Position numbers and translations under genes: made by a program
DNA from: Lepiota brunneoincarnata
Taxonomy: Eukaryota; Basidiomycota; Agaricomycetes; Agaricales; Agaricaceae
Assembly: GCA_023014365.1 (NCBI GenBank)
Contig: JAEBUN010000066.1
Location: forward strand, 1-64,000
DNA: 64,000 bases
Direction: 5' to 3'
Notes under the pieces: model-generated
Told to the model about the DNA's origin: nothing
Seen by the model: only the letters and a program-made list of their open reading frames with translations
Databases searched by the model: none
Shown here: piece by piece, positions 23,474 to 35,977 of the stretch
How positions within the stretch are numbered: the stretch's first letter is position 1
How the letters are laid out: every line of letters starts with the position of its first letter

Positions 23474-26400
23474 ACGCCGGGATCTCGTGATTGACGGCCA
23501 TCTCTCCGGGCGATGTTTGCTATTTAATTTTAACCGGCGTGCAAAGCCCTTCAATATCATGTCGGATTGAAGCCTCTACCGGAACGGTTTCGAAATTGGT
23601 AAACGGCAGACGAGAGCATAGTGGAATGCAGTCCAAGTAGCTAGTTGCCGTGACTGCGATCAAAAAGTTCCAGGAGGCTATTAGTGGCTTGCGTTAAACG
23701 TCAGGTCTTGATTGAGACGTAGATGCCTACCGTGTTGGTATACGAAACAAGAAATTTACAAACCAGAATAGAAACACTCATCTATTGCATGACCCTCTAG
23801 TCCCATGGCCACCCAAGGGCGAGATGTCGATTTGGGCAGTCCTAGACCCTCAGGACGCATCTACTCTCCTCTACCATAGTGTGGCTATGCGATGTCAACT
23901 ATCTCCCGAGGACAATATAAAATAAGGATTTGGCACGCAATACGCCAGAGTGAGGGCACACAACCGCCTCTAGGTGCCTCTTCCCCTTGTTTAGACGAGC
24001 GGTCCTGTCAACAGGGCGGGTAATCATCTCTGGACAGAAACACCTGCGGAAAAGCAGCAACGAATAGTAGACGAAGCCTCCGGGAAGAAACGACGTGCAA
24101 TTGACATTGCGAACGACGATGATGCTACTACACCGGAGCAGAAGAAACGAAGTCGACGAGACGAAGAGGTCATTAGAAGGGGTGTGGGTGAACATACTGT
24201 GCGTCCTTCCTGTCCTGATCACTGCTTACCCAACCTGTTGGATGACTAGAAAAAGTTCCGGTTGGTGGACCAACATGCAGCGAGGAGGGGGGGGGGGGGG
24301 GCAAGATGACGAGGATGAGTCAAAGAAGGCCATGGGCGGCAGTTTTGTATGCCCTATTTTTTCACTGGACTTGTGTATCTTATACTCCTTGGTTTTTAGC
24401 ATTGAGCTCGTCTCAATGATGACCGTGTCCAATAGGCCGATTTAGAAATGGGGTGGCAAAGTTGGCGGTAGTATTCGGGGAATATGTACTATTTGCACTC
24501 CTTACTCTCATCTCCAGTCGTCATGACACGCGACTCCTACCCATTCACGTAGCAAGCTACGCTTTACGGGCATGTCGTGATTTCTTTTACTATCCTTCCT
24601 TCCATTCGATTTCTTAGCAACAAGGATCATTTACAACCGCACGTTCTTTCCCATTCTAATACCCGTATTTACCCTTAACAATCTACCCGAAGTTGCCCTC
24701 ACCATCTTCTGCCAAGTACTTGTTAGCTAGTGCTTCATCCGCTCCCCAAATACATGGCATGCCGCCACATCGGCGGATACCGCGTCGCTTAGGATCCCAC
24801 TGAGTTCCTTGACTCACCTACCGCACTCGCTGTTGTCTTGTCCGGGTTCTTGCCATTGTGCCGGGGTACTGGACCTCTCGCGTCATCATTGTCGACCACG
24901 CTCCGATCCTTATCCTTTTTACCGACTTCCGGGAGCTACTCCCGCTCCTTGCCTATCGAGGTCTACACCGCCACCCACCCCACATCGGCGACGAGCACGA
25001 ACACCAACGTACGCGCAGCAATTGAGGCCCTCAGGTCTCACATTCGCGACTGTTAACGCGTCTGTACCCGTTGTCCGTCTCTCCCGCTCCTCTTCCCTCC
25101 CATCGTTGCCCCGTGACCGTTCGGCCCCGCACCGTACGCAAGAGTCCTTCGCTTTATACTCTCTTCATCGATGGTCCCAACTTTCGTAGGATCTCTCATA
25201 ACTATTTTTCTTGGTAGGCCTCCAATCTTTTCGATCCTGAAGTTCCTTATCATCCACAACTTCTCCTCCCAACCCTCCTCTTCTCTTTGCTGCTGCCTTC
25301 ATCTCCTTCTGCGTGGACATATTATATGATTATGGACTACCTCTCGATCCATCTATTCCAAGCTTTAGTTGTTCAAACCTGTCTATTTTCTACCTGGCTG
25401 TGGGAGCTACGCTGCAGTGGCCTCTCCGTCTTCTGCTAGTAGCTTCGGTCGACGTACTTCCCTTCGCTCTTGACATTAGAAATCCCTTTAATTCGTTCAA
25501 CTCCTTTTGGGTCCTCCAGTTCTGGCGACCTGTGTATTCCAGTTGTTTGAAAGTGGCCGTATAATTTAAAATGGCATATTGCTGCTGGATTCCGGCAGCG
25601 GGAATGGATGAGGTAATCACACTTGACAACATAAGGGGCCCCGCGAGTCTCTCCCCCTGATAAGCGCTCTCGATGTGTGGCCATCACGTAGACAATTCCT
25701 ACGCCCCTACGAACTGCGACGCATATAACGGTGCACAAACGGGCTCTGGAAGATTTGTGTTGCTGAGACAAGCGTTTGGCGGATGAGTGTTTTCGCGAAT
25801 AAAGGAAGAATCTCGCACCGCGCAGGAGACCCCAGGTGGGTCTCGTCGGAAATGCCGATGTCATCCCGCTGGCCAGAAGGGCTTGGCACAAGGTAGACAT
25901 GAGGATGGAAGCCAATGGAAGCGATTCGAATGGGTCTATGTGCCGAAATGACGATCGAAGGACTGAAACTGACGCTTTTTCAAGCGTCCATTGTGGGGCT
26001 GCGGGTTCGAGACGGAATCCAGTGCTTTTACTTTCAGACGGCCAATATGAAAATTTCTAACAGCTTGGGCGAAGCCGAGCCATATTTGTAGCCTTCTGTT
26101 CGAGATGTCTCCGACGTCCTCTGTCAGGTGGGAGTGGGGTAGAATGTAGTCCCCCCCGACTTTCGCCTAAAGGAGCCGCCCTCAGCTAACACTCGTCACC
26201 CTCTCGTCACACAGACTTTTTTTTTCCGTGCCTTGCGACGACAGAACCACATCGAAACAGACTCAGTAACAATATCACAAGCAATGCCACTCCTTCAAAG
26301 TCACGATTGTACCAATTTGTCTGTCGCTGTGACTGTCATATCTTGTCATGTTCTCGTTGGTTCTGGCTCCTTTGGTCCTGAGCTAGAGATAGCATTCTCG

Positions 26401-26761
26401 CTCGTTTAGATCTAGTTGATCCAACCATTCTGCCACAAATGCGTTCTACGATCAGTATGTCAAATATCAATGCATCAGGGTCACTATATGCTATACTTAA
26501 TGTGTCTAGAGAAGTAGTTCCCTCAACACGTGCAGACTGGGTTTTGCTTGCTCGAAGACGATGGACGACTCGACTTATTCTGCCTCTGGCTACCGGGACT
26601 TGATCTTTCCGGTTTGGTATCTACTATTGTGGGATAGGAAGAACAAATGCCCCTCCGCTTCGATTCGCTAGGTCAAGGACTGACATCGTTCAATGTGCAG
26701 TTCAAAGGCTTCTGGAGCGACACAAAGCTTGTGCTTGTGATTAGAAATAATACGCTTTCCG
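23474..26761. other. 3.3 kb without a supported gene
   Basis: Several frames of 100-160 codons occur on both strands (for example 24809-25189 + and 25436-25915 -), but none shows a domain, splice-supported extension or repeated conservation. A 15-base G run sits at 24287-24301. Possibly promoters, old repeats or lineage-specific sequence. Confidence 0.5.
24287..24301. repeat. Poly-G tract (15 G)
   Basis: Uninterrupted G run; also a region where assembly length may be unreliable. Confidence 0.9.
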
Positions 26762-26770
26762 TATAAAATA
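26762..26770 (+). promoter_or_regulatory. TATA box upstream of the Kex2-site protein
   Basis: tataaaata, about 125 bp upstream of the ATG at 26895. Confidence 0.45.
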
Positions 26771-26894
26771 CTCCGTTATCATCTCCTGGAAATCAGCAAG
26801 ACAAGCAGTACTCCCAGCGAGCACTCCAGTTATACACAAGCCTCGCCCCTCACTACCCCTAACCACTGTCCTTGCCCCATCCCCGATCACCGAT

Positions 26895-27440
26895 ATGCGT
26901 TTCGCTCCAATTTGCACATTTACTCTTCTCGCCGTTCTCTCAACTGGGGCCGTAGGAGTTCCTCTTACAGCGGACGTTCACGCTGGCGCCACCATTGCCC
27001 GGCGTGATCCTCAGCTCCTCGGGGGTCTTCTGTCCAGCGTTCTCCCACCCCCAGCGAGTGCTACCCCACCTCCACCCAGTGATGATGACGACGATGACGC
27101 CGCTGCATCCCAACCTGAAGCACGTTGGTTGGTAGAAGAAGCCCACGCTGCCTCCAACGTAGCTGCTGATGTCGATACCAAGCCTCCTCCTGCTGAACGT
27201 CGCCAAGGTAGAGAAAAGGTGGCTAGCGTGGATGCCGACCTTGCTGTTCCACCTACCTTTGCTAGTCCCAGTGCAAAGGGTGGCGCTTCTGGCGCAGTTT
27301 CGATTGTTCCCGGCCATAAGGCTTCTGTTGATACCAAGCAGCATGCAAGCCTCGGTGATACTGAGAAGCGTCAATTATTGGGGGTTCTTGGCAGTCTGCT
27401 TGGCCCGGGTGCGAGCACAGGTGGGGGTGCCTCGGATTGA
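26895..27440 (+). CDS. Secreted protein with dibasic processing sites, 181 aa
   Basis: Single open frame. Residues 1-21 are a signal peptide (MRFAPICTFTLLAVLSTGAV...). Dibasic sites typical of Kex2-type cleavage occur at Arg36-Arg37, Arg102-Arg103 and Lys158-Arg159. Two of them are followed by similar hydrophobic cores: QLLGGLLSSVLPPPAS after RRDP and QLLGVLGSLLGPGAS after EKR. Between them lie a Pro run, an Asp6 run (63-68) and a low-complexity Ala/Ser/Lys region. The pattern fits a fungal Kex2-processed secreted peptide precursor; activity is unknown and cleavage is inferred. No close family recognised. A hidden intron inside the low-complexity region cannot be excluded. Confidence 0.65.
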   Translation: MRFAPICTFTLLAVLSTGAVGVPLTADVHAGATIARRDPQLLGGLLSSVLPPPASATPPPPSDDDDDDAAASQPEARWLVEEAHAASNVAADVDTKPPPAERRQGREKVASVDADLAVPPTFASPSAKGGASGAVSIVPGHKASVDTKQHASLGDTEKRQLLGVLGSLLGPGASTGGGASD

Positions 27441-28544
27441 GTTTTTTTTTGTCAGACGTGCCCTTTTTCGTTTGGCGAATGTAGCTGTAATGCACTTGTG
27501 ATCCCTTGTTTCTGAGTATACCAAAGATTGTTTGTGATCGATCGTTCCATTTGACTAGTATAATTAGATTCCTTGTTGTGGTACCTTTATGGATAGACCG
27601 TGACCTAGTAGTAGAGGGCCCAACTTCACGAATCAAACCGCATGCCGGCTTCCATCGGATGTGACCATCGCTCTGGTATGGACATCTGGCATGATAAGGA
27701 GTCTTATTGTTGCGGGCATATGCCAAGCACCTGACGTCTCTCCCAGATATGTCAGCCTAGCCGACTCTAGAGAGAGAAGCTAGAATCGAACCTTTTCCAG
27801 CTTCCCTATCGAGCTCGATACGGTTCGTTTTCGAAAGAGGTAACGGCTTGAACGGGAGTTGGCCTATCCAAAGACTCAAAAAGAAAGCCACGATGATCCT
27901 CACTACCCGTCGTTTCCATGGCATTATCCATACGTTCGGCCACGGCCTCTCCCGGTAACTTTCTCGCCTTGCAAACACGATGCATAACGTTTCCCAGCAC
28001 ATTGAAGGTGCAGATAGTGGGATCGCTGACTAAGCCGGCTGAGGGAGCGATAAAAATACTTGAGCCGCGGTAACACAATCGCCAAAGAGGTTGTCGGCCA
28101 CGGGTGTTGTATGGTATAAGCGTCCGGCCTCGCCCGTGTCCGTGTCCTACTTCAGCATTCAATTCGCTGCTGCCACGTTTCATGTTGGGAACTCAGATTA
28201 ATTGATCAACAGGGGGAGAAGGTCACGGGTGAGCGCAACATCGCCGGCACTGATGTCGTGGCTAGTGATTATCCGGACCCGAGATGCTATGCTGTCCGCA
28301 GGGGAGGACAGAGTTTTCCAGACAGGATCACACAGCATTAGACTACGCTGGAGTCGGAGAGAAGATTCCCGAGGGTGTTGAGGGATAGGGACTTGAGTGG
28401 GGAAGTGACAAACAAGGCGTAACGAGAATGATTACAAAGTAGCGATGACAATACTCGGTCCCTACCCACATGACAACTCTTTTTTGGACAGGCTACGTTC
28501 CTGAAACCGCGACCACCTCGGCAGCTAAAATTCGGTGTAGTGCA
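27441..28544. other. Intergenic, possible degraded minus-strand gene
   Basis: A 125-codon minus frame at 27806-28183 has reasonable codon composition (LPGEAVAERMDNAMET, RGFLFESLDRPTPVQA) but no recognisable domain, and its surroundings give no clear splice-supported continuation. Reported here rather than as a gene. Confidence 0.3.
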
Positions 28545-28551
28545 TATATAA
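28545..28551 (+). promoter_or_regulatory. TATA box of the 28.6 kb gene
   Basis: tatataa, 60 bp upstream of the ATG at 28611. Confidence 0.45.
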
Positions 28552-28610
28552 TGGTACATCCATGTAGTTCTACACCCCCATTCCGACCACTCTTCAACGT
28601 TCGACTTTCC

Positions 28611-29240
28611 ATGGCTCCCGAACGCAGCAACAAGAAACTCGTCCGCCTTGGTATCTTCTCCCTCTCCGTCACTGGAACTCTCCGTGCGTACCTTTCATGA
28701 CTGGCTAGACCGATTTTTTTTCGCTCATTGGAGAACAATTTAGTCAACATGAGGCTCAATTCCATCACGAGTCCCGACTACTCTCATTCACAAACCACGA
28801 GCGGCAAGGCTCTTGTTGACGTTCTCACGAGCGAAGAATACCGCGACATTGATCCCGATGACTACCGCCGCCTTCTCCAATGCTTCTGCCTCACTATTTC
28901 CTCGCTCACCCACTGTTTTCCTGATAATGCCAACCTGCAAAAATTCATCTACACCACCGCGGCCGTGTTCTCCGATCCCGAACAGGAGGAAACGGTCCTA
29001 CGCTCCCTGTTACAGGTCATCACGGCCGGGTACAAGAAGCTGCGAAGCGATCTTGCCGTGACATGGAGCTCCGAACAGGACCTACATGGAACCCTCTTCC
29101 GACATCTCTATGTAACCGTGAAGAGACTCGAGAGGATTCTAGGGCAATACAACGAAAGACAGACGGAGGGTTATTCGCATGCCCTGACAGCAGCAAGGCC
29201 GCAGCAGCCTCAGTCAAACCTACGTCCTGTCATTGTTTAG
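28611..29240 (+). CDS. Unrecognised soluble protein, 189 aa
   Basis: Two exons, 28611-28683 and 28744-29240, joined over a 60 bp intron (GTGCGT...TTTAG); the join gives 570 bp in one frame. The product starts MAPERSNKKLVRLGIFSLSV, has no convincing signal peptide, and is mostly charged and helical in appearance (SEEYRDIDPDDYRRLLQCF, LHGTLFRHLYVTVKRLERIL). I do not recognise the family. Clean splice sites, a TATA box 60 bp upstream and an unbroken 165-codon second exon support a real gene. Confidence 0.6.
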
Positions 29241-30519
29241 AGCACTTGGGCTATGGGCGGAGCTGTGACTGTGGGCGCGTGGGCGTTTACCAATGGAGTT
29301 TTGTGGGGGATTGTTGCAGGCGAACGTTTGTTGCAGGATGCCCATCGGTTCGGTCACAAGGCGGCATATATTTCCAATTCCACATCATCTCCTGCCGTCT
29401 GGTGGGAATCTTCTCTCGTGTGGTGACGATGCGATTATCAGTCCCTGCGAATTAAATCTACTAGCCTTTGCTACATGGCCACGCCAAAATCGGCCTTGTT
29501 CTTTCCATCGGTACCAGGTTACGACCCTTTCCCTCTGTATCCGGTACTCGGCGACGCCGATCTACCTGTTGCAGCCATCCCCACCTGCCCCCACGACTAT
29601 TCGATCAGCTCCTGATTCCTGTCAACACGACCCTGAGCATGAGGAGATCTTCCACGTACGAGGACGTACGTGGGTCGTCGAGGGCTCAAGATACGATCAC
29701 CCACCCCTGGTCCCGTGCAGTCCCGTGCTCGGTGGCCATTAGGCGTCTTAGTGACTGTCAAGCTACGTGCACGGCCCTTCCCATGGTTCATTCCTTTGTC
29801 AGCCCGCGCTCGAGCTCATCGGGAATAATAGTCGTCTGCACGACAGTTGTGACGTGACGGTTAGAGAGTCAGGCTGCCCCACCCCCCACCCACGAGTTGC
29901 GAAAACCCAGGCAGTAGTGGACTGCACCGTATCCCGCGATGCGGTCGCGGAAGATTTGTCAGATCAAGAAATGATGAACGTCGACTTCCAAGCTTCTCCT
30001 TAGAGTAACACTAAATTTAATACTAGCCTCGTGTAGGCTATTTTAAAAGATATGGTGCATGATGCACACCAACACAATCGGTCTTCCTGGGGTATCATAG
30101 GAAGTCTGTTTTACGATAGGGTCGAGACCAGCTGCTAGCAGGAATGAATGGATCCCTTTCGAGGCTTGCATGCAAGCTATCAGAGCAATCTCAGGTTACG
30201 GATTGCCATTGCCCGTGACTTCTCCGATCCGGCCCTTGTTTGAGACAGACGGAGACCAACTGCATCACTACACTCTAATTCATCACCCCGCTTGGACAGG
30301 ATCAGGCCTATTCTACCGAATTTGCCTTATGGGATTTTGAACGCTCACCTGATTCAGGCAGCGAGCCACTGTATTTTAAACCCTTCGGATTATGACTATT
30401 TTATCCAGAGAGCGGAAATTCATTATCTTGCAATATTGATACCTATGAAGAGTACGAATTTCGGAACAAGAGGATCTGGAAGTGACAAGAGCGGAGGCGG
30501 GGGGTGCGGGTGAAAAAGG
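29241..30519. other. Intergenic, nothing recognised
   Basis: Overlapping short frames only. Contains a short palindrome-like gaggacgtacgtgggtc stretch near 29658-29674 of no clear meaning. Confidence 0.45.
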
Positions 30520-30640
30520 AGTGGATACCCAAAGCAGAAATGGGCAACTGCCAATGTACCAGGTTGGCTACGAGGCAGCAACAGCTTGGGGCAGGTATGC
30601 CTCGATGGTGGCAGAAATAAAGATCAGACCAAGGACTTGG
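30520..30640 (-). pseudogene. Relic of a MARVEL gene (exon 2 / intron 2 / exon 3 start)
   Basis: Minus strand reads VLGLIFISATIE, then an intron-like stretch ending CATTGGCAG, then LPISALGI. The intact gene at 2.2 kb has VLFGLTLVSAIIE, an intron ending CATTTTGCAG, then LSISAWLV. Similarity extends through the intron (ccccaagct), so this is a DNA-level duplicate fragment and not a retrocopy. No open frame extends beyond it. Confidence 0.55.
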
Positions 30641-31798
30641 AGAACCACGGATTTATTTATTTTTTAGCGTCGACGATTTAATCAAGCGGTGCACGTAGGG
30701 AGTCCTCCGGAGAACCCATGGATGATCTTGGAGGCTATAGCATAAAGGGAAAGAGGGATGTCCCAGTCGGTCTCGGCTATGGCTACGATACGGTCACTCT
30801 TCTTGTCTGGCTGGTCTAGTAACAAACATATATGGCTACATAATAGCGTTACAAAAAGGTGATTATCTACATCTATCAACTACCTCATTCTAACACCAGG
30901 AGGAATGTTGAAATATGCGTTGAAACCTTAAAATTAGGGTAAGCATGCTGCTCCTGGTGTTCGAATGCCCCATTACAAGGGTAAGCTAGTAGACGTAGGT
31001 TGATGTCTTTTAGTAATAATTTGTAACACCATTATGCGGCTAAAGTCTATGGGCTCGCCCCCGGCCTGGGGTTACCGAGCACCACGGACCTACGGGTTAT
31101 CGTCCAGCTTTTCCCAAAATGTCAACTCGGTAACATATAAGGGATCACAAGAGCCGATAGGAGAGGATAGGAGGGGGTGTGACTGTGGGTCTCTGTGGGC
31201 ATATCCTTATCCCATTATGGCTGCAGTGGGAGCAGGTGGATGAACACGGAGGCTGCCGCGGGCTATATAGTAGCAGCTAGCAACTCTGATGATTATCGAT
31301 CATCCTTGAGCCCCGATTCACCATCCCTCGAATTGCGCTTGCAATGTCGCAGGGGCCGTCGCCCTTCGTCAAGCAATCTAAGCTCCATGATAGCCTATTG
31401 CCGCCTGCCACCAGCAAGAACCAAAATGAACTCTTAAAGATGATAATGACCCGTTAAGCCCTGTCCCCTTTCTAGGCTTGCTGCATAATTGACATGATGG
31501 TACAATCCACCGATATATCCCTTGCTTATTCCCTTCTCTCTTTGCATGGATCATCAGAGAGGGACCACCATAAAACGGGCTGGTGGCGTCTCCCAAAAAA
31601 GTCAAAGGACCAGAACAAGCCGAAAGGCGGTTGGGGTGGTGTGAGCCTGGTTAAACAACATGGGTAAGTTACCAGCACCTCGCCTAGGCCTTCTATGCCT
31701 GAGCCATTCCTTGCTTTATAACTCATGTGCCTTTGTTAGTAATCGAATAATGATGGGAGAAAAATCCCGGACCAAGCGCTGTTATCTGACTGCTCCAC
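30641..31798. other. Intergenic, nothing recognised
   Basis: No supported gene or repeat; base composition still resembles the gene-bearing half. Confidence 0.4.
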
Positions 31799-32484
31799 TG
31801 TAAGACCCAGGGGGTCGTGAACAACACCCCCTGATTCTGACACTAGAGGCCACGGAGGTGCAGCACAGACCTTGCTTTTGCAAGGCTGTTTTTGTTGTGA
31901 TGCAGGATCGTTCAGGGGAAGTCACATTGGGGTGACTGTAATTGATTGTTGTTTAACTTAGTGTTGTTCATTGTGTCTGGGCGGCACTGGGGGGCATGAA
32001 TTGTACAACAAACTCGGTAAAAGTAAATAAAGTGGAATTATTGAAGGAAGTGGTGCTAGCAAACTTTTGAGGGAGAGGAGGCCAATAAAGAGAGGGGGAT
32101 TGTTGATGGTTGTTTGTTTTTTACAAAGGCTTGGCAGAAAACTATTATCTGAAACATCTACTGGGTTTGTATGTATTTGGAACTGTATAGACTACTATAT
32201 AGTTTTGACAGAAATGACTACTGGAAAGACCTTTGAAAGGATGAAAACTGGGGTGTTAGGAGTTTGGTGATGTGAGCATGACAGCATCCATCTGTCACTG
32301 AGGCTTCAACCCAGATTCTGTAGGTAGTGTAGTGAAATCAGGTAGAAAATGAGCAATTTAAATAAAACTGCTCAATGTGTGGGCTTGAGATGATACAAGA
32401 TGATGAGGGGATGTACATATACTGAATGAGTTTGGATAGCTGAGGTGTCAAAGTGAGGTGAAATGAAGTGAAACAAAGCAAGAT

Positions 32485-32521
<37 letters not shown>

Positions 32522-33442
32522 CTTTGGATGTGAGTTAAGATCATGTTAACTGAGGTCCCTACAGAATACATGCAGTATATATATTCTAGGGACTGTGGAG
32601 CTTGTATATGCTCCAGAAATTTTACAAGGAATATTAAAGAAGCAAGTGGAGAAGGAATCAGGATGAGAAGGAAGGAATACACAAGTGAATTGGGAAATAC
32701 TAACTACTGTTCATTTAGAATATCCTAGGTTTCCATCATATCCTATGGGCAGTGTTCCTCATTCATTACTGAGGGGCAGAGAATGGAGAGATGAGTCAGG
32801 AGGGGGGGGATATTACTGATCTGAAATAATTTGATCTGAAGGCTACATGTTTCCTTTTTAGGAAAGTCATCACACTGGTGCTTCATCCGAAATTTGTTAC
32901 ATCTGAAATTTATTATGGAGAGGTGGTTTGCTTGGCTACATGAGCAGCCAGGCAGCCACCTCTACACCTTGCAAAGCAAGGTACAATAAGGTATGGTCAA
33001 TTCCCACTATATATAAAAATGTCAGTGTTGCAAATAATTATTGATAATATAGCAATTTACACACTCTAGTACACTTAATTACTACATTGAATGGAGGGAT
33101 GTTGCTTCATTTAAAATTGTGAAGGATTATAATTTGCATCAAATTCTTAAAGATTTACAACCTTTATTCAGAAGATGTTATCAAATACTCTGTAAATAGA
33201 ACACTTCCCAATAGTTTGATCCCAAAACCCCAATCCCTAATATAACAGTAGTACAGCCACTGTAGATACTTATATAACCCAAGTAGAATTACTCTTGTAT
33301 TCTAGTACAGTGTAGTTTGTTCTATACACAAGTCCTTGCCCTCCAGCTCTTACTCGTGTTTGCATTCACAAGTCAACTACTGAATATCTCCAGGAACAAG
33401 TCTGTATAGACACCCATAGAGAATGAATAGTATTACCACTAA
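31799..33442. other. AT-rich, probably retroelement-derived sequence
   Basis: Composition changes to AT-rich. A TGTAAGACCCAGG start near 31804 looks like an LTR beginning, and 33240-33420 has LTR-like promoter features (cttatataaccc; aagtctgtatagaca also occurs in the Gypsy-2 LTR). No paired end or target duplication could be shown. A (GA)n tract lies at about 32487-32520. Confidence 0.35.
32487..32520. repeat. (GA)n microsatellite
   Basis: Imperfect GA-rich run. Confidence 0.85.
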
Positions 33443-33606
33443 GAGCCTGTTCAGTAGTGAGTGATGTGGCTAGTTACATTCTAATTTTTGGCTAACAAAA
33501 TCACTAGTACCCAGGCCATCAGTCGGAGTTCAAATACATCAAGATGAGCAACTGAGGAGTGATGAACTGTCACAAGTCACAAGATCTTTGTGATATTTGA
33601 TCAACT

Positions 33607-34946
33607 GTGTACAGCTTTGAGTTAGCAACTATAGAATCACTCACTTACCACTCTCTACCCACTACTATCACCACCAACTCACCAACTATACCAGATAAGC
33701 TCTCACCAGAACAGGCTACAGCTGCTATGCTCCAAGAGGCTCTCAAATTAACACTTGTCACTATTCCACTTGTCCTACAACACCTTGTTCTGTTACATAA
33801 TCAGACTCAGGCTCTTGCTACTCAGGTCAAGATTCCTTATCACACATCAGTGTTATCAGGTCAAGCCTGGGTAATGGAGCTGGTCCTTGGGCATCCAGAG
33901 CAAATCCATACAGAGCTTGGAGTCCATAAACCAGTTTTCCATAAGCTTGTCAAACAGTTCCATGAACTAGGATTGGTAGACTCCCAACATGTAACACTTG
34001 AAGAGCAAACAGCTATCTTTCTCTACACATGTGTTACAGGCCTCACAGTTTGCCATGTTGGGGAGAGATTTCAAAGAGCTAATGCTACTATAGCCCAGTA
34101 TAGTATTCTTTTCTTGATCTTGGATTTTATCCTCATTAATGATTATGATAGCTATTTCAAGAAAATTACATCTTTTCCATTTTACAGCAAATGTGTTCAG
34201 TTCCCTCAGCCAGAGGATGACTGACCACTCCAGTTGCACACCAATCACAAATTATAGCCTTTTTTCCAACACTGTCTTGGTGCCATTGATGGGAGCCATA
34301 TCCACCTAACAGCAAATACCAAGTTTTGGGAGGCATATTGCAACTGCAAGGGTTTTATTTTCCAGAACTGTCTTTTTATTTGTGATTTCAATTTGCAGTT
34401 CACCTATACATTCACAGGTTGGGAAGGTTCTGCCTCTGATGCTTGGATCTATGAAGCAGCAGTTGCAGATGATCTTTGTGTACCAGATGGATACTATCTT
34501 TTGGCAGATGCTGGTTTCCCACATAGGGCTTCCACACTCATTCCATACAGAAACACATGTTATCACCTTGCTGAGTGGGGCTGTGGTCATATACAGTATG
34601 AAATTTACATTAATTTGAATTTGCAATTTTTTGATTCATTTTCTTGACCAACAACAGCCCAAAAAACAAAAAAGAATTATTCAATTTATGCCATGCACAA
34701 GCCCATAATGTCATTGAGCATATTTTTGGGGTTCTGAAGTGGCACTTTTGGATTCTCCTTCTTGGCCCAGAGTATAGCCTTGTGATCCAATCTCACATTC
34801 TGGCTGCTCTTGCTGCTTTACACAACTGTATATGCATCCATGATCCTGCTGAAGGTCCTTTGCCAGGTGAGAGTAAACTTACTTGCAACCAGGCAACTAC
34901 AGAGGATACTTATAAAGGGGATATTGTCAATTCCAGTTCCAGCTGA
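33607..34946 (+). pseudogene. Harbinger DDE nuclease (transposase), two stops
   Basis: Continuous homology to HARBI1-type nucleases. Asp in LGAIDGSHI (about 34285), Asp in GSASDAWIY (about 34440), ADAGFPHRA, and Glu in AHNVIEHIFGVLK (about 34700-34740). An intron at 34596-34657 (GT...AG) joins WGCGHI to PKNKKELFNL. Stops at 34222-34224 (TGA) and at about 34255 (TAG, where WPFF is expected) fit CGA-to-TGA and TGG-to-TAG changes. There is no ATG at the frame's start; Met at 33727 (MLQEALKLTL) is a possible start. A further acidic C-terminal frame runs to 35192. Confidence 0.85.
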
Positions 34947-35803
34947 ACTGAAGCCAGTGACAAAGCAGCAGTTGAGGCACACCAGGATCAGATTGCAGAG
35001 GATATGTGGAAAAGCTACAAGGATATTCTTCAGCTACACAACCTGGAGAATATTGATGGATACTTATATGATATTGAGGATCAGGAAGAGAATATTGTTG
35101 GAGAGGAGCAGATTGGTGGTGGAAATGGTAATGATGAACTCTATGAATCTGATACTAAAGATACAGAGAATGAAGATGAGAACCTCCTATGAGTAAATAT
35201 ATATATTAGTATACTTTGTGGTATTCAGTACAGAAATACTAGCAGAGACTCTAACATATATGTACCACATATACCAACAAGAAGCAGTTTATTTGCTGTA
35301 ACAAAGATACAAAGCAAATAATAACAAACATACAGTGATAGACAATATACAGTAAAGAAAAGTCATACAGACTCACGACGTAAAATTGTTTCAAAGATAG
35401 CCTTAATTCTCTCCTCATACTGGCCAGCCCATGGGGAAAGCAGTGATTCAACAGTGTTCATATTGTTGGGATTGCTGTAAAACAATGAGAGAATAGATCT
35501 CTCACTCATTGAAAAGCCAGGAGTATTCCAGATAAGATATTCAACTTGGTCTATCTTCTCTTGAAGTGATAGACCCTCTGCCATCCTTGCCTGGTTCTAT
35601 TGTGTTGCCATGGTTGATACCATAGTTTTGAGGCTATCAACAGCCATCAATACCATATCTGTCTGAACATCAGGAGGTGGCTCTGCTGAGCTAGCTTGAC
35701 TTGTTGGAGAAAAGGCTGAACTCATTGTCTGGGATCGCTTTGCAGCATGAGATGAAATAACTTTAGTACCTGCCCTCTTGCATGTACCCTGTGATGGTTG
35801 GGA

Positions 35804-35977
35804 TGTTGGAATTGGTGATTCCAGCAAACTGATGGAATGCCAACTACCGGAGTAGCTGACTGCCTCATGGTAGCCTCACTGTAGTTACACTGTCTGTTTA
35901 CCTCCCTTACCCCTGCCATTGTCTTCCCTCGAATATATGCTGTCGTTGCTATACACCTTCTTGGGATGATTTCAACA
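35804..35977 (+). mobile_element. Solo-LTR-like element, copy 3 (174 bp)
   Basis: TGTTGGAATTGGTGATTCC... to ...ATGATTTCAACA with a perfect 5 bp duplication tggga (35799-35803 and 35978-35982), inside the Harbinger Myb/SANT gene. Confidence 0.85.

Noticed and set aside
24809..25189. 126-codon plus Ser/Pro/Arg-rich frame
   Set aside because: Overlaps several similar frames on the same strand; composition looks like chance reading of C/T-rich DNA.
31804..31830. LTR start (TGTAAGACCCAGG)
   Set aside because: No second copy, no matching end and no target duplication found, so only mentioned as possible.
32487..32520. CRISPR-like or regulatory array
   Set aside because: It is a simple (GA)n tract; no spaced repeats exist and CRISPR is not expected in a fungal nucleus.
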